The position numbers and the translations under genes are program-made. This document shows, in pieces, positions 52,007 to 64,000 of a stretch of DNA of 64,000 bases. This DNA is from Acridotheres tristis. Its lineage: Eukaryota; Chordata; Aves; Passeriformes; Sturnidae. The notes under the pieces are model-generated. The model saw nothing but the letters and a program-made list of their open reading frames with translations. It did not search any database and was not told the origin of the DNA. The DNA lies in NCBI GenBank assembly GCA_037013685.1, contig CM072891.1:15972501-16036500 (forward strand), in the 5' to 3' direction. Position 1 is the stretch's first letter, and each line of letters starts with the position of its first letter.

Positions 52007-52043
52007 TTTGAACAGAATTTGTTCAAATTCTGTTTGAACAGAA
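52007..52043. repeat. hairpin inside a short direct repeat
   Basis: aacagaattt (52011-52020) and aaattctgtt (52025-52034) form a 10-bp stem around gttc. In addition tttgaacagaa occurs at 52007-52017 and again at 52033-52043. Just downstream, aagctttaaaa leads through an A run to aaagctt. Confidence 0.8.
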
Positions 52044-54301
52044 GCTTTAAAAAAAAAAAAGCTTAAATATTGCAATGGTACAAAAGTAACAAAACTTATG
52101 GATTACGTGTGATTAAGTCATAAAGTAGAATTATAAAACATTTGTTCTGTTTAAAAACACACAGTAGTATAGTTATATTCTCAGCTTTTGCGTGGGGGGG
52201 AGCAGAAATGAATATGGCACATTATTTATTAAAAACAGATCTGGTGAGTGGCTTATCTTAGTGGAATCCTGGAAACTCTGAAAACATGCCTGGTGAACAG
52301 TACCAGCAAAACTCTGCCTTCCTGTGCACAAGTATAATTCATGTTCAGCCTTATTAACTGTGTTCCATGTGGCTGTTACTCCCCACCTGCTTTGGAAAAA
52401 CACAAATAGATTGATACAGCAAAGATTTCTGTCACCTAACTGAGGTGATATCTGAGTTTACCTGAGTCCCTGCAGTGTGCCAGCATCTCAACAATGTACC
52501 TGGCATATTGTAAGGGACACTGCTCATTAGCAGTGACCAGCTTTATTGTCCAGGCAGATGAAAGTTTGGAGCTGGCTTTCAAGTGTTACTTCTCCTCTTC
52601 TTTACTCAGCATTCAAATCTTCTGCCACAAATATTGTATTATGTGAGTCATTTCCCCCCCCAACTAGGTCGTATTCTAGCTATCTCATTGCCACAAGTTC
52701 AACATCTCTAATTTTTCATAGAATTCCAATCATTAAACCTGTAAAGCAACAACACTTGCATGGAAAGCATGTGCTTTTCAGAATATATGGTTTCTTGGAA
52801 TATAGGTGATTATCTTGGCTTTTTACCTTCAGTTTTATGCTATTTAAGCACCAAGCCGTGGTTCTCATTGGAATTACCTTTAAAAATGAAAGAGCAGGGA
52901 ACATTGTGCAGAAACTATTCGATGACATGTGAGTGGGCCAAACAGGGGAAGCAAAACCCATTTGTATTTATGTGTTTCCCTTCTGTAGGAAAAAAGTTGA
53001 CTGTAGTAACAAAGATTGGAGTGATTGTGCTCTGAGGCCGTTGGCACTAACTAATAATGATGATGACTGAGAATGAAAATAACAGAATGGTCTTTCCCTG
53101 TATACAGTTTTTAACCTCTGTCATATTGTGCATCTCTAGATTTCAATTTGGGTCCACAATCTAGGTAAAACATTGATAGATCCTAAGTGTTACCAAAGTG
53201 AAATAAATGACCCTTGTGTCTCCTCAGATGTCAGATCTCTCACTAGGTGTGCTTGCAATGTCAGGTAGTCACCATGGCTGCTCCCCTTTCCCTTCCTCCA
53301 TTCTTCATTCACTCTGTGTCCCACACTTCAGTCATAATAAGATTACACAACCACACTTCATGCTTTTCCTAATTTTGTCTGGAATTCTTTGGAAAGAGGA
53401 AAAATTCACCCTAGATAATCTGTTTAAAATATGTGCCACAAGTTTGAGAAAGTTAAAAGAGTATTCCATTGGTAGTATGCCCTTTAATTTAGGTAGTAAT
53501 TTTTGGTAGTCAGTCACAGAAAATTTTGATTTTCTTCTACTTTGTGATAGACCAGGTTTGTGCAGCATGTTGGGTGAGTAATCTGGAGAAAAAAAAAAGA
53601 AAAAAAGAAAGGCACATTTTGAGTTTTCTTCAATCCTGGGCTTGGGTAGAGGTATGGGCAGCCATGTAAAATTTGTTTGCTCCTTGCAAATTACAATCTC
53701 TGCAGTGTACACAATGTTTTACAAACCATAAAGCCACGCAGAGTAATTGAGCTATTTCTCAATATTATTGTATGATACCAATGATAATTTGCTGAGTTTT
53801 CTGTTTCACTAAACATGAGAAATTATCTTTTCATTACATTGTATCAAATTTCATTAGAATGATAGCCATGAGTAGGTGGTTGTAAAACTGTTCCTTGGAG
53901 TGTTCAAACCAGAAGACAAGTTTGTGCTTGACAAGTACATTGGAAATTTATAGATTAGAATTACAGTGATAAAGAAAGTACAGTACTTAAGATGGCATGA
54001 AAATTAGGCATTTTTGTGGTGGGTCTGATTAACAAATATTTTACACTATTTCTTCAGACTGAATTTTTTATTTAAACTACTCGCGAGTTCTTGTTTAAGT
54101 AAAGAGGCTACTAATTGAATTGCTGTATTTTAATTATTTCCTCCAATGGAAAGAGAGATACAGCCTTAAGACCTTCCCATTTCCTTACATGAATATTCTC
54201 TAAATTAGTCTTTCTATTATATTTATTACCTTTCCCTTTGTAAGAATAGAGTGTGGAATACTAAACAGAAAGAAGATATTTTTAACAGCAGATATCAGCA
54301 T

Positions 54302-54346
54302 TCATATTAGCTATATCTCTCATACTCATATTAGTTAGATCTCTCA
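54302..54346 (+). repeat. tandem duplication, 24-bp period
   Basis: Two 21-base copies (54302-54322 and 54326-54346), both beginning tcatattag and ending atctctca, differ at two positions. They are separated by tac. Confidence 0.85.
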
Positions 54347-57300
54347 AAGACCTGATTTTCAGACGAGAGTCATATACAGAAAAAAATAAGGTGTTACTGC
54401 ATGAGTAAGAACAGTTGATATAGAATGGTTCTCCACGTGAGCCATCGACTGAAACTTTTAAAACTAGAGAGAACATAACCCTAAAGGCTTAATCGAAGAA
54501 GCCAGGCTTCAGTGGAAACAGAAATAAGTCATTAATACATTTTCTCCATCTCTTACTCCCACAGCTGATACCACTCCTATAGAAAGGAGCAGCACCTTTA
54601 CCCTCCAGGTCATGATTTTGGACACTGCCCTTACCTTCCCACCTCCTGGAGCTGTGTCTCTGTGCTTCCCCATCTCTTAAACTCTTTTTGCCAGAGCTTT
54701 TAGCTGCAGAGAAACACACTCTAAATGGAACTGAAGTCTCCAAAGGCCAATAAAATGGGATTGTATTAAAGCAAGCCATGATTTGATATCAGCCTTGCTT
54801 TTTTGGGGTTATCTTGTGATCTTTGAATGCTTGGATTTAGCACGACTGAAGTGTCTTTTTCCTTTCTGCTGGCCACTTTAGAATACAAATTTGTAAGTGT
54901 GCTTCTTATGAGAAGTGTTCTGTCAGCCCTTTGTATAATACTGCACTTAGATCCTCATCTGTCTCTCTTCTGTTCTTCCTCTCACTCTGGTGGAAGAAAT
55001 GTGATTTTTTGCAGTCAATGTGAATGACATCTCCAAAACAGTCTGAACCTGCTTTTTTGTGCCTTATCTGGCAAAGGTTAAAGGGTAGCACGAAGTAAAG
55101 CTTCCAGAGTTATTTCTTACACGAAAATATGTACATTTCAGGTAGGCAGCAGGAAGCAATTATAGAATTTCTTTGGATGAAAGCTACCTTCTAATTATGA
55201 AATCAACAATAAAAAAAGGGTTATGAAAGGATATTTTAGACCTCTGCTAAAGGTGAGAATATCTTTTTCATTAGGCACTGTTTTCATGCCCCAGAAGGAA
55301 AAGTGAAAGGTGCCAATCACGTAGAAGAACATTTATATTATGTAATTATTAATCTTCTGCAGTGATAAAAGACAGCTCAAAATATTTATAATCAAGAACA
55401 TGATGGAGAATAAGGGGGTGGGGAAGGAGGTGAAAAACCCTCCATATCAGTTTAAATTTGGGAAGTTTTAATGTACTAGAATAATCTGGGGCATTTGTTG
55501 AATAATCAAGTGCTATTATTGACTGCTTCTGATAAATATATGTATTTTCTGCCTGTTACCAGGTCTTAATACTTTAATACTAGAAAGTGTCTTTAAAACA
55601 ATTTTAAACATGAATAGAGGCTTATAAAATAGGCATAGGAACTATGTAGATATAATAATCATGTTAACCATAATAATAAACATTCCTAATACTACATTTC
55701 AGAGCTGATCTAAACAGAATACAGCTTTAGCCACAGTAGTAGCACTAAGTCAAAGAGAAATTCATACTGTAATGATCAATACAATCCTTCTCTACAGCAC
55801 AAACTTATTTTTTGGCCTGCCAGACTCAGGATTCACCAGTTTTTAACATCATGGACAATAATTATGGTAATATGAGTAATTCTTCAATAGGAATAATAAA
55901 TACTCTTAATGTCAAACAACATTTTATTTTCTACCTTTAATATCTAATTTCATCAGGATTATGCAGGGAGATCTATTTCTACTCTTAATAGTGATCAAAT
56001 ACCAGGTGGCATCAATTCTTGGCAGGGATTTTGGGCACAAATTATGTACAAGCCACATATACAAATAATAGTGATGCACTTGATGAATTTACACTTTTAA
56101 ATACAAGTTCATTTGTTTTCAATGAGGCGTATGCATGAACTCCACATTTTTAGGCCTATTTGAAATACTGAACCAAAGGAAGGAGTCAAGACCTACCAGC
56201 AAGAATTGGGGTTTAGAGGCTCTGGATGCCACCCTTTTTACACTAGGAAATAATATTACACCATATGCCAGTCCTATTTATTTGCTTACCTTTATGAGAA
56301 TTCCTTTTTTACATCCTTGCTGGCTTGTCACGACACTGTTTATGCTAAACATGCCTGCATGCCTGTTTCCTGCCTTCTGTAACAAGAAGTAGCTGTCCTA
56401 CATCCATCCCCCCCAGTTAAACTCCCCCAGAGTTTCCTGCAGCCTCCTGTGTGCAGTTGTACCCTATTGCAAGGACGTGGGGGGGAGAAACCTGTTCCTT
56501 GAGAGGGTTCAGACATCATTCTTCTTTAACTTGCATTCAGAGAGGCAGCACAGAGGTCAAGAAAGCCCTGCTAGCAAAGAGCCAGTGTCAAGGCAAAATC
56601 AGGCTCTTCATGGCTCACTGCAGCCCAGGCTGTCAGATTAGTCCCCAGGCTGGCACTGGACTTAGGGAAAGCTTTGAGGGGAGAGACAAAAACTCGCTTC
56701 ATCCTGTCAAAGCCATACCAAGATCTGTTCTGCTTTCCCTTCTGCAAAACCTTTAAAAGGTGGCTTTTCTATTCATGTAGAAAAGCTGTCCCCATGCTCA
56801 GTGCACATCTGAGCACCATCAGTGCCTGAGAGCTGCCTAATGTCCCATTTCCAGGGGGTCACAGGGCTCGTTTGAACTTCCACAATGCCTTCAGTTTTCC
56901 CACTCTAACCCTGGCATAAAGCTTTCTCAGCAGGACTCTCTGGCTGGAAGACAAAAAATACCTGTGAGGTTTCAGTACAGTGAGGCTGTGCTTTTTGTTC
57001 AACTCTCCTGTTTTTACAAATTTCTTATAAATGCAAGATTAAATCCATTTCAGAGAGCTTACTGGGAATATCTCCCTGCTGCCCTGATGGCAAACACTCT
57101 GCAAATAAAGACCCCCCCTTGCTTGAGCTGTTGGTAATTTTTACTTTCTACTAGGTTGGTATTAAATTGCTATAACACCTGGTAAATAAAATCTGGCCTT
57201 ACAAGAGATTGCAAGGGTTAAAAAACTGCAGTAACTATAAACAAAGGAGAGAAAAATCCAAATTAAAGGTTGCTGCAGTTCTGTTTTCAAAAACACTATT

Positions 57301-59515
57301 TTATTCCAAAGAAATTTCCAATGACATTACCATTGGTGCCACAATGTTTTGTAATTTCTAGACAATCATTTCACTTGACTACATGATTGCTTGCAGTAAA
57401 TGGCAAGAATCATGGTATGATCATTTACTCACTAAACTTTTTGACAAACTTGATTGTTTACTTATTAAATTTTTCACAATTTGAACAGAAGTAAGCATTA
57501 TAAGAAAACAAAATGAAGAACATTAATACTAAAAACTGTGCATATTTTAAATAAATTAAAAATTTCTAAAGCTTATGTACCTAATTTCATTAAGTACAAG
57601 GAAACCTTGAGGCTAGATTCTTGTGTTTTCACACAGGATTTTCCAAAGAATCTCCTTGAGCAAGGCAGACACTATGTATCAGTCCTAAATCAAACTCACC
57701 ATCATTATTATCTTCCTTCATGTACAGGAATTCATCCTCCCAGTGACTGTAACAATTTCACAGATTAACAGGTCATCCGGGCCTTTATTAAGGTCTGTAA
57801 AATGTAATGGGAATCATGCTGATTTCAAGCATCAGCTTTTTTATCACCAACCAGCTGTTTCTAGTGCTGGAAATAAGCAGAGGAGGTGTTATATTTAAAT
57901 CATCCAATGTTTTTCCTATACTGCTAACCAAAGGAGTGCCCTGGAAAAATCCTGATGCTGAAGCCAAATGACTGAAACTGCTTCACAGCCCCAGTGCATG
58001 TGAAACAGACTGCAGCATCCATGTGTACATAGCATTTAGTGGTGCCTGTATGCCACACAGGAAGCAGATACCTATACAAAAGAAGTGCCCTGCCAATCCT
58101 AAAATAATATTTCCTGGACTTTCTCAAAATTAAATGCCTGAAATAAAGTGTGTTGCATTTCGTTGCACATCACCAGAGTGTTATGTTTGTAGCAAGAGAA
58201 TGCAATATTTAATGAACTGGCCATGTAGATCCATCTGGGTTGGCATGGGAACCCTAAATTTTCTGTGGTCAACCCCAAGTCTCCAAATGGCTTGGAAAAA
58301 GCACACTGAGTCATGTGTCTTTGGGGAATAGGCTTTACACAGAATTTTCCTCATCCAAGAATCTACATTTTGAATAGAACAGAAATCTTGGCTGTTACTT
58401 TAAGCAAAATGTGTTCAGTCTTACAGGTCTGAATTAAATCAGCAGTGCACTGATTCAGAGTCAAAGGGATTGTTGACCACCCTCTAATGACAGCAAATGC
58501 AAAAAAAATTCTAAAGTCTCTAAAACAAGTTGGCTACTCGAACAGATGGTGCCCATCACTGCTACTTCTGTCCTTAAAAATTAAATTTATAAATAGCTGG
58601 TATTGAATAAACCAAAAATATGCAGACAAGAGACTAAAATTAGCTTACATGAACAGACTGTAAAGAAAATAAGCTGAAAACCAGCATTAGAGGAATTAGT
58701 CCTGAGAGTGTCTTACTTTGTTATTTAGCCAAGACATTTTTTTCAGTGGTGATGGTGTGAAATTGCTCAAAGAAAGAGGTATCAACTTCTTTTCAGTATT
58801 TGTATCTGTTTCCTTGCTGTCCTTAACCTTGCGTGGTAAAGGTTGTGTAAAGCACCAAAATAGTACATCAGAAGTTTTTTCTGTTAATATAACAGTTCTC
58901 TCTCGAAGTAGAAGAAAGCAGTTATTCGGAGGGAATGCATTCTGTACATGGAAATTACAGCTGCATTGCTGTTGTGAAATGGAACAGCATTAATCCATTC
59001 CTTGGCAGCAATCTCAGTGAGAAAGAGAAATGATGCAGTAAACATATGTAACCTATTCCTCCTACAAACCAAATAATGCCCCCTTAGAGTCCTCCTTGGA
59101 TGCTGCAGTACAGAGATGTTTCAGTAATCCTGTCCTGTACAATATATTGCAGGAGAAGGAAGATAAATCAAAGGACTTCTATATTTAACTTTCAAATATA
59201 TTGGCTATTCTAACACTGTACTTGTTCCAAATGATTTGAGTAGCTTGAGGACAATGAAGCATTGTTGGAATATATGGCTTTGAAATATCTCTCATTACAT
59301 ACACTGTAGCTCATCAAAAATGAAAAACATTTGCCAAACCTGGCCTTGATTATCTTTTCCCTTCAATCTGGACATAAAATTTTATGGCAGAGAAATGGGA
59401 GAGGACAAAATGAGGATTCCATGCCAACCTGTCCCCTGTCCCCCTGGGTTGCTGTGTTTGGTCCAAGAACAGCAGTCATGGTGGATGGGTTGGACTAGTC
59501 TGTCCTGCAGAAACA

Positions 59516-59566
59516 GCCCTTAAAACCAAATTTACTGCCCTTAAAACCAAATTTACTGCCCTTACC
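59516..59566 (+). repeat. 21-bp tandem repeat, about 2.4 copies
   Basis: A 21-base unit that starts gcccttaaaaccaaa is perfectly repeated at 59516-59536 and 59537-59557, with a partial third copy (gccctta) after it. Identity of the full copies suggests a recent duplication. Confidence 0.92.
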
Positions 59567-60425
59567 ATCAGTGAACATGGATGTAGAGGCCAGGACATGG
59601 AGACTGACGTGGGATGCACTTTATCCCTGTAAGCTGCCGTGGGCAGTGTTACACCATGCCCAGGCTCAGCAAAGCAGGTGGGCAAAGAGCAGCTGAGGGG
59701 ATGGGGAGGCCAGAGAGCATCTGTTCTCTGCTGCCCAGACACAGAGCTTCCACTCACACACAAATACAGCTCACAGGCAAAATCCAGAGGCAAATAGAAC
59801 CAAAAAACCCCCTAATCCCTTTACTTCAGTGCAGACAGGATTCTGTCTTTAAAATTGATTTTTAAAAATACAAATGTAAACAGATCTAGCAGTCTTCAGC
59901 TGTTTTAATATTGCAGGTAATTGAACTAATGTTCAAACGTCATGTGTTGTGAATGACACAAGATAATAAGAAAATCCAGGACAATTGAAATGAGTCAGTT
60001 TGTAAACGCTTATGTTTCCCAAAACAAAAATACCTGAAATGAAAAATCAATTCTAGAATGATTTACTGATGCATGTAATAGCTTTTTTTTTGTATGTGGA
60101 TATAATTCCTGTGATTTCACTGCATCATTCTGGTACTTGTAATTAAACATATATTTAAACCTGTTCAGGATCAAAATATCCTGAGGACTTTAATGCATTT
60201 TATGGTTAAAACCAAAATTATTGCATTTATTTATTATTCCTAAGTTCAAGAAGCATATTCAACAATGTTCCTTGCTGTAATATAAATTGATTATATAACC
60301 ATATTACAAAAACTTAATTTTTCAAGTTAATTCAAATAAATGCTTTAGAAAAGTTAAAATAATGGAAACTCATTTTCAGACCAGCATTGTGAATAACAAG
60401 CTCTGTCCCAAGTTAAATAATAAAA

Positions 60426-60446
60426 AAAGTTAACTATGTTAACTTT
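60426..60446. repeat. perfect inverted repeat, 9-bp arms
   Basis: aaagttaac and gttaacttt are exact reverse complements around tat. An A run lies on the left and a T run on the right, so the fold could extend with a bulge. Confidence 0.85.
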
Positions 60447-62662
60447 AATTTTTTTTCTTAATTTAAGGCAAATTGAAGTACATGGATAGTAAAAGAAAGT
60501 TCAAGTTTGGAGACATAAATTTGAAATTCGATATATTATTTTGAGCCATATATTTTTCTCATTATATCAACAGAAGCTTTTAAATTTCTAATTCTGTGGC
60601 AGCATTCTCATTTGACAGATTAAGCCTGGATAAGCGTGAGGAAACCTGCCTTCATTAACAGATATCCAATTAAACCGTACAGTTTCTTAGGATCCCAAGT
60701 GATGGTAGTACATTAAGGCAGAAATTACTCACTGCAAGGGATCCTGACTAATTCCATCCTCGGGAAAATGCCTCTCCACCACCTCTCTGTGTGAGTAGTA
60801 TTTATTGTTGCTCAGGGGTTTTGTCACCCTTCCAAGCTCCCACCTTATCACAGGAAGCATATCTTGACAGCTGCCCAGGTATTGCTTCTTGGACATGTCC
60901 CTACCTTTCCTTGGTGCAGGATGGACACTGGAAAATATCGATTTCTGGTCACACTGACTGAGAACAGGAGGTGAACATTCAGCTCAGAAGGCTCCAGATA
61001 TTTACATGCAATACTTACGTATTATGGAAACACTTGAGGTCAGTTGCTGAGGCTCGAGTTAAACAGCTTAGCTGTAAAAATAAAATGAGGCAAAAATTCT
61101 TGCTGTAAACTCACAGGTAACCTGAGGGAAATAGAGAGAGTGGGAGACTCTTTTAGCCAGGAAATAGGATAGTGTGTCATTCAGGTGGGAATGGGGTAGG
61201 GAGTAAAGGAAATTGGGCACCTTGCCTAATACAACAGCCCCTCTGGGGCAAAACTAATGCTTACCTATAATAAGAAGAGAATAAATTCCTTAAAATCCAG
61301 TTTAAGCATATCGCTGGTGTGGTCCTTCCAAAACGAGGTAAATAGGTTTGGAGCATTAGCTCCATTGGAAATCACACCTGAGCTTGATCATGATCTTGTA
61401 GATCAAAAGCCCTTTTATTTCAACCAAAATGTAGCTAGAGCACTGCAAGAATTGCAGGAGGTAAGAATCAACGTGTAACATATTGCTGAGAGCACAAACA
61501 TGATTCTTTGCCTATGCCACTAACGACCTGTTAATTATCTTCATTCTCTTTTCATTAGATATATCCATCCACGTGCCAACCACACTCTTCAGCTTACCAT
61601 CTCAAATTTTCTTCAGAAGCACTAATGTGGGGCAAAATAGTCAGGCTTAATACTAGGTTTTGTATTCATAAAATGAGGATTGCAGGAAATTCTGGGGCTG
61701 AAGTCAAGTAAGTGACCAAACTGAAAGTTTGTGGTGGTCACCTCTGATGCAGTCACCCAGCTGAACCCCAGTGCAGGGGTGGTGTTCACTCCAGTGCTGC
61801 CCAAGATGATGAGTGCTTATGAGACAAGAACAGAAATCTAATGCTTAATGGCCAGCAAGATCTTATAGCCTCCTGGCTTTTCTTCATAGCTTCTGAGAGT
61901 AGAATCCCTGTAAACTGATGTATAAAGAGTTATGCCTTGTGTGGGAGAAGCTTTTAAAGTTGTTTCAGGGTAAGACGCTGGCAGAAGGAAAGCCAACTTC
62001 TGTTTGTTGAGGCCATTGTGGATTTTGTCTACGAGGTTATGTCTTGAGGCAAAAGCAAGCATCTGGCAGGAGCTGGTATACAGCATCTTTTTATTTTTCT
62101 GAGACTGCTAGGAAAACATAAGGGAGCTCTTTAGGGTAGGGAGAGTGTTCCCAGAGCAGTGTGGTGGGAGATCACCGGCACATCCCAGCACACACAAAAG
62201 AGGATGGCTTAGCATCTGTTCTGGAGCTCCAGAGTGTGCAAGCCAAGAGTTCTGGGTACTGGCAGTCATGTATGGAGATGGATCACAGTGTGCCTGCCAA
62301 GGGGTTTGGATACTGCTAATCGAGCACAGAGACAGATATTTTGGTTGGAGGGCACAGAAAAATAGCATTAAAATTAAGTATGATTCTTTCCAGTGCCTTA
62401 TATGTGAGCAGACTAAAGAATCTATTTATATTGTCATTAGCTTCAATATGTCCCATACTAGAAATGGGGCAGAAATAGAGTAGAAATTTTTAATAGTAGG
62501 AATATACTTTTTTATAAGTAATGCTTCACTCAACTTAGTTAATCTATCTCTGCCTTGATTCTTCATAATTACTTTAAAGTCAAAAACATATGATAGTGAT
62601 TTGGATAGAAAAATATGCTTACATAAGCATACATATTGGAGACAACAAACTCAAAATTATGT

Positions 62663-62678
62663 AAAAAAAAAAAAAAAA
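62663..62678. repeat. poly(A) run
   Basis: About sixteen consecutive A residues follow ttatgt. No LINE or SINE body is recognisable upstream, so it is not clearly a retroposon tail. Confidence 0.9.
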
Positions 62679-62935
62679 TTAATCACATTCCCCTGAACGC
62701 AAAGGGATTTTAGACTCCAGAGCAAGGCTTTCCTACATGACATGCATTTCTACTGTAATTGTATTGTAATTTCTAAGGAGAAGCAGATGTGAATGTTAAG
62801 GTCTGACTTCTTCAGCACCTGACCTGCCTCTCCTTTTGAGCTGTCCCAAAGTGTTTGCGTTGAGCTCCACAGGGTGGCACCGGTGCCTGCGGAATTACCG
62901 AGCTAGAGTTTTTGACCCGGGGTGCTCAGGTGGCA

Positions 62936-62960
62936 GACTCGGGTGGGGGACTCGGGTGGG
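62936..62960 (+). repeat. 12-bp direct repeat in LTR U3
   Basis: gactcgggtggg occurs twice, separated by a single g. Such short G-rich repeats in U3 often act as enhancer units; that role is inferred here. Confidence 0.7.
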
Positions 62961-63282
62961 TGCCGTCGGTGTGGACACACACATTTAGAGAGCTAGGGAA
63001 TTACAGCTTGGAAATTCTTTTCAGGCCTGGATTTCTCCTGACTCTCGGCTCCATTCCCAGGCTGACAAGCTGACTGCAGCTTCAGTTAGGGAGGAAGTCT
63101 CCCAGGGTGAGAACATGGTGACAAACAGAGTGGAATTCATCATAAAGATTAACACCTGGTGTCTTTCCCGTGGGACACATCCTGAGGTGCTGTCCTGTCC
63201 CAAGGATGTTTTTCCCAATTGTCCAATGAGCTCCTGTCCTGTCCTGGCTGCACTAACACACTTTAAGTACGGGCTGTCTGTA

Positions 63283-63288
63283 CAATAA
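63283..63288 (+). terminator. LTR poly(A) signal
   Basis: aataaa within gtacaataaattgg, followed by a T-rich and then GT-rich stretch (gtccgtgtgtgttgctg). This is the usual downstream element of a working poly(A) site. Confidence 0.6.
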
Positions 63289-63355
63289 ATTGGCCTTTTT
63301 TCCCCAAAAAAGTCCGTGTGTGTTGCTGTCCTTTCTCTCTCTCTCTGCAGCACAA

Positions 63356-64000
63356 TAACCACACCATCAGCTCCTCAGTGTGCAGGGGCTGAGCCACCAA
63401 GTGCCCTTGGAAATTTGAGGTGCACAGCAACGATTCAGTCATGCTTGTTGCAAAGGCAGCTTCCATGGATTTTGAAAACTGCTCAGGGACTGGTCTCTTT
63501 TTCCTGGGACAGTTTGATTAATAGGCATTAAAGGGTAATTGCACTTTACTAATTCAGTAATGTATTTGCAATGAGTCAAATGCTGCAGTAAGAGGAAGAA
63601 GGTAGAAACCAAGCAAAGGTGTCATCTAACACTCATTGGGCTGCCTATATTTCTAACAGCATGTCATGTATGTGCAAACTTGTTGTTTTAACGAGGATAA
63701 TCCACCCTAATACTGGAATAATGCTGAGATATTGAGATGGTCAGTGCACACCAAGACCTCAGTGCTGGCAGGAGTGATCTGCTGTCAGAAGACACTTGTG
63801 TATTTCACACTGTAGCCACAGAACTTCACAGCACACAATTTTTATTATTATGCAGCTGATTAATTGTTTCTGTAATTATGTTACCACCTGAAAATACTGC
63901 TGCTGTGTAAAGTGCCAGCCCCAAGCAACTGAAGTGTGTTGGTGTAGACTAATAAATGTCTGGGTTAAAAAAGTCATTTTACAGCAAATAAAATTTATCT
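63356..64000. other. unique sequence to window end
   Basis: No gene or recognised repeat. Short frames are by-products. Composition returns to the AT-rich background after about 63500. Confidence 0.5.

Larger units (their letters stand above)
52001..62841. other. repeat-poor AT-rich stretch, second half
   Basis: About 10.8 kb has no recognised transposon, gene or RNA. Landmarks: a hairpin with flanking direct repeats at 52007-52043, an A/G-rich run at 53587-53610, a 24-bp duplication at 54302-54346, a GC-richer patch at 56400-56900, a 21-bp tandem repeat at 59516-59566, a hairpin at 60426-60446 and a poly(A) run at 62663-62678. A 126-codon minus frame at 53332-53712 crosses the A/G-rich run and has no domain. 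Confidence 0.5.
62842..63355 (+). mobile_element. LTR, sense (avian endogenous retrovirus, likely solo)
   Basis: A GC-rich, CpG-bearing block unlike its AT-rich flanks. Toward its 3' end it has cacactttaagtacgggctg, then tctgtacaataaattggcc with the poly(A) signal aataaa at 63283-63288, then gtccgtgtgtgttgctgtcc, a ctctctctct run and gcagca near 63349-63354. This series is the R/U5 signature of avian retroviral LTRs, so it lies in sense orientation. The U3 side includes a direct repeat, gactcgggtggg (62936-62947 and 62949-62960). No primer-binding site or retroviral gene follows, so a solo LTR fits. The start (tgtcccaaag) is uncertain. Frames on the minus strand at 63021-63466 are shadows. 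Confidence 0.62.

Noticed and set aside
53332..53712. 126-codon minus-strand frame
   Set aside because: It includes a phenylalanine run encoded by the A/G-rich tract at 53587-53610 and shows no domain, splice context or codon signal.
61257..61478. 73-codon frame with a fairly protein-like C-terminal half
   Set aside because: No match to a family I know. It is too short and has no splice or promoter support, so I leave it as chance.
62641..62678. Poly(A) run considered as the tail of a processed pseudogene or SINE
   Set aside because: No retroposon body or coding remnant was recognised upstream, and no flanking duplication was seen.
1..64000. CRISPR arrays, operons, ribosome binding sites, phage or plasmid genes
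   Set aside because: The sequence is vertebrate-like, with CR1 and LTR elements. No regular spacer-repeat arrays or bacterial-type gene organisation was seen.

Overview
The window looks like bird nuclear DNA. It is AT-rich and poor in CpG, and it carries CR1 non-LTR retrotransposon copies with the typical avian 3' ends (tails of the attctatg type) together with long terminal repeats (LTRs) resembling those of avian endogenous retroviruses. A passerine is likely from the look of the LTRs at about 39.1-39.8 kb and 62.8-63.4 kb, but that is inference from remembered family resemblance. No repeat database could be searched.

I find no convincing protein-coding gene, exon, tRNA, rRNA or CRISPR array. 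All open frames are short (the longest is 170 codons and lies across an antisense CR1 copy), they are scattered on both strands, and none shows recognisable domains except those inside CR1. This is intergenic or deep intronic sequence.

Layout: 0-0.37 kb is a CR1 3' end cut by the window edge. 1.55-2.33 kb is a GC-richer island with a good CTCF-like motif. 3.1-4.4 kb holds three fragments ending in the same kind of LTR terminus. 4.4-13.6 kb is mostly unique. 13.6-13.95 kb is an old antisense CR1. 20.2-20.7 and 22.2-22.6 kb are two CR1 copies in opposite orientations. 30.36-31.02 kb is an antisense CR1 ORF2 remnant joined to a CR1-like tail. 33.0-35.0 kb is a cluster of an antisense CR1, TA and TTTA microsatellites, an unclassified block and a sense CR1. 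39.1-39.8 kb is an antisense solo-LTR-like element with visible promoter and poly(A) signals. 41.8-42.06 kb is a sense CR1. 42.1-62.8 kb is a long stretch with no repeat I recognise. 62.8-63.36 kb is a sense LTR.

The parts do not form a pathway or operon. What can be read is insertion history, a few candidate regulatory sites and some small foldable or duplicated sequences. I did not find evidence of a new biological system. The most useful leads are the CR1 ORF2-to-tail junction, the CTCF-like site, the stacked LTR ends and the long repeat-poor interval.
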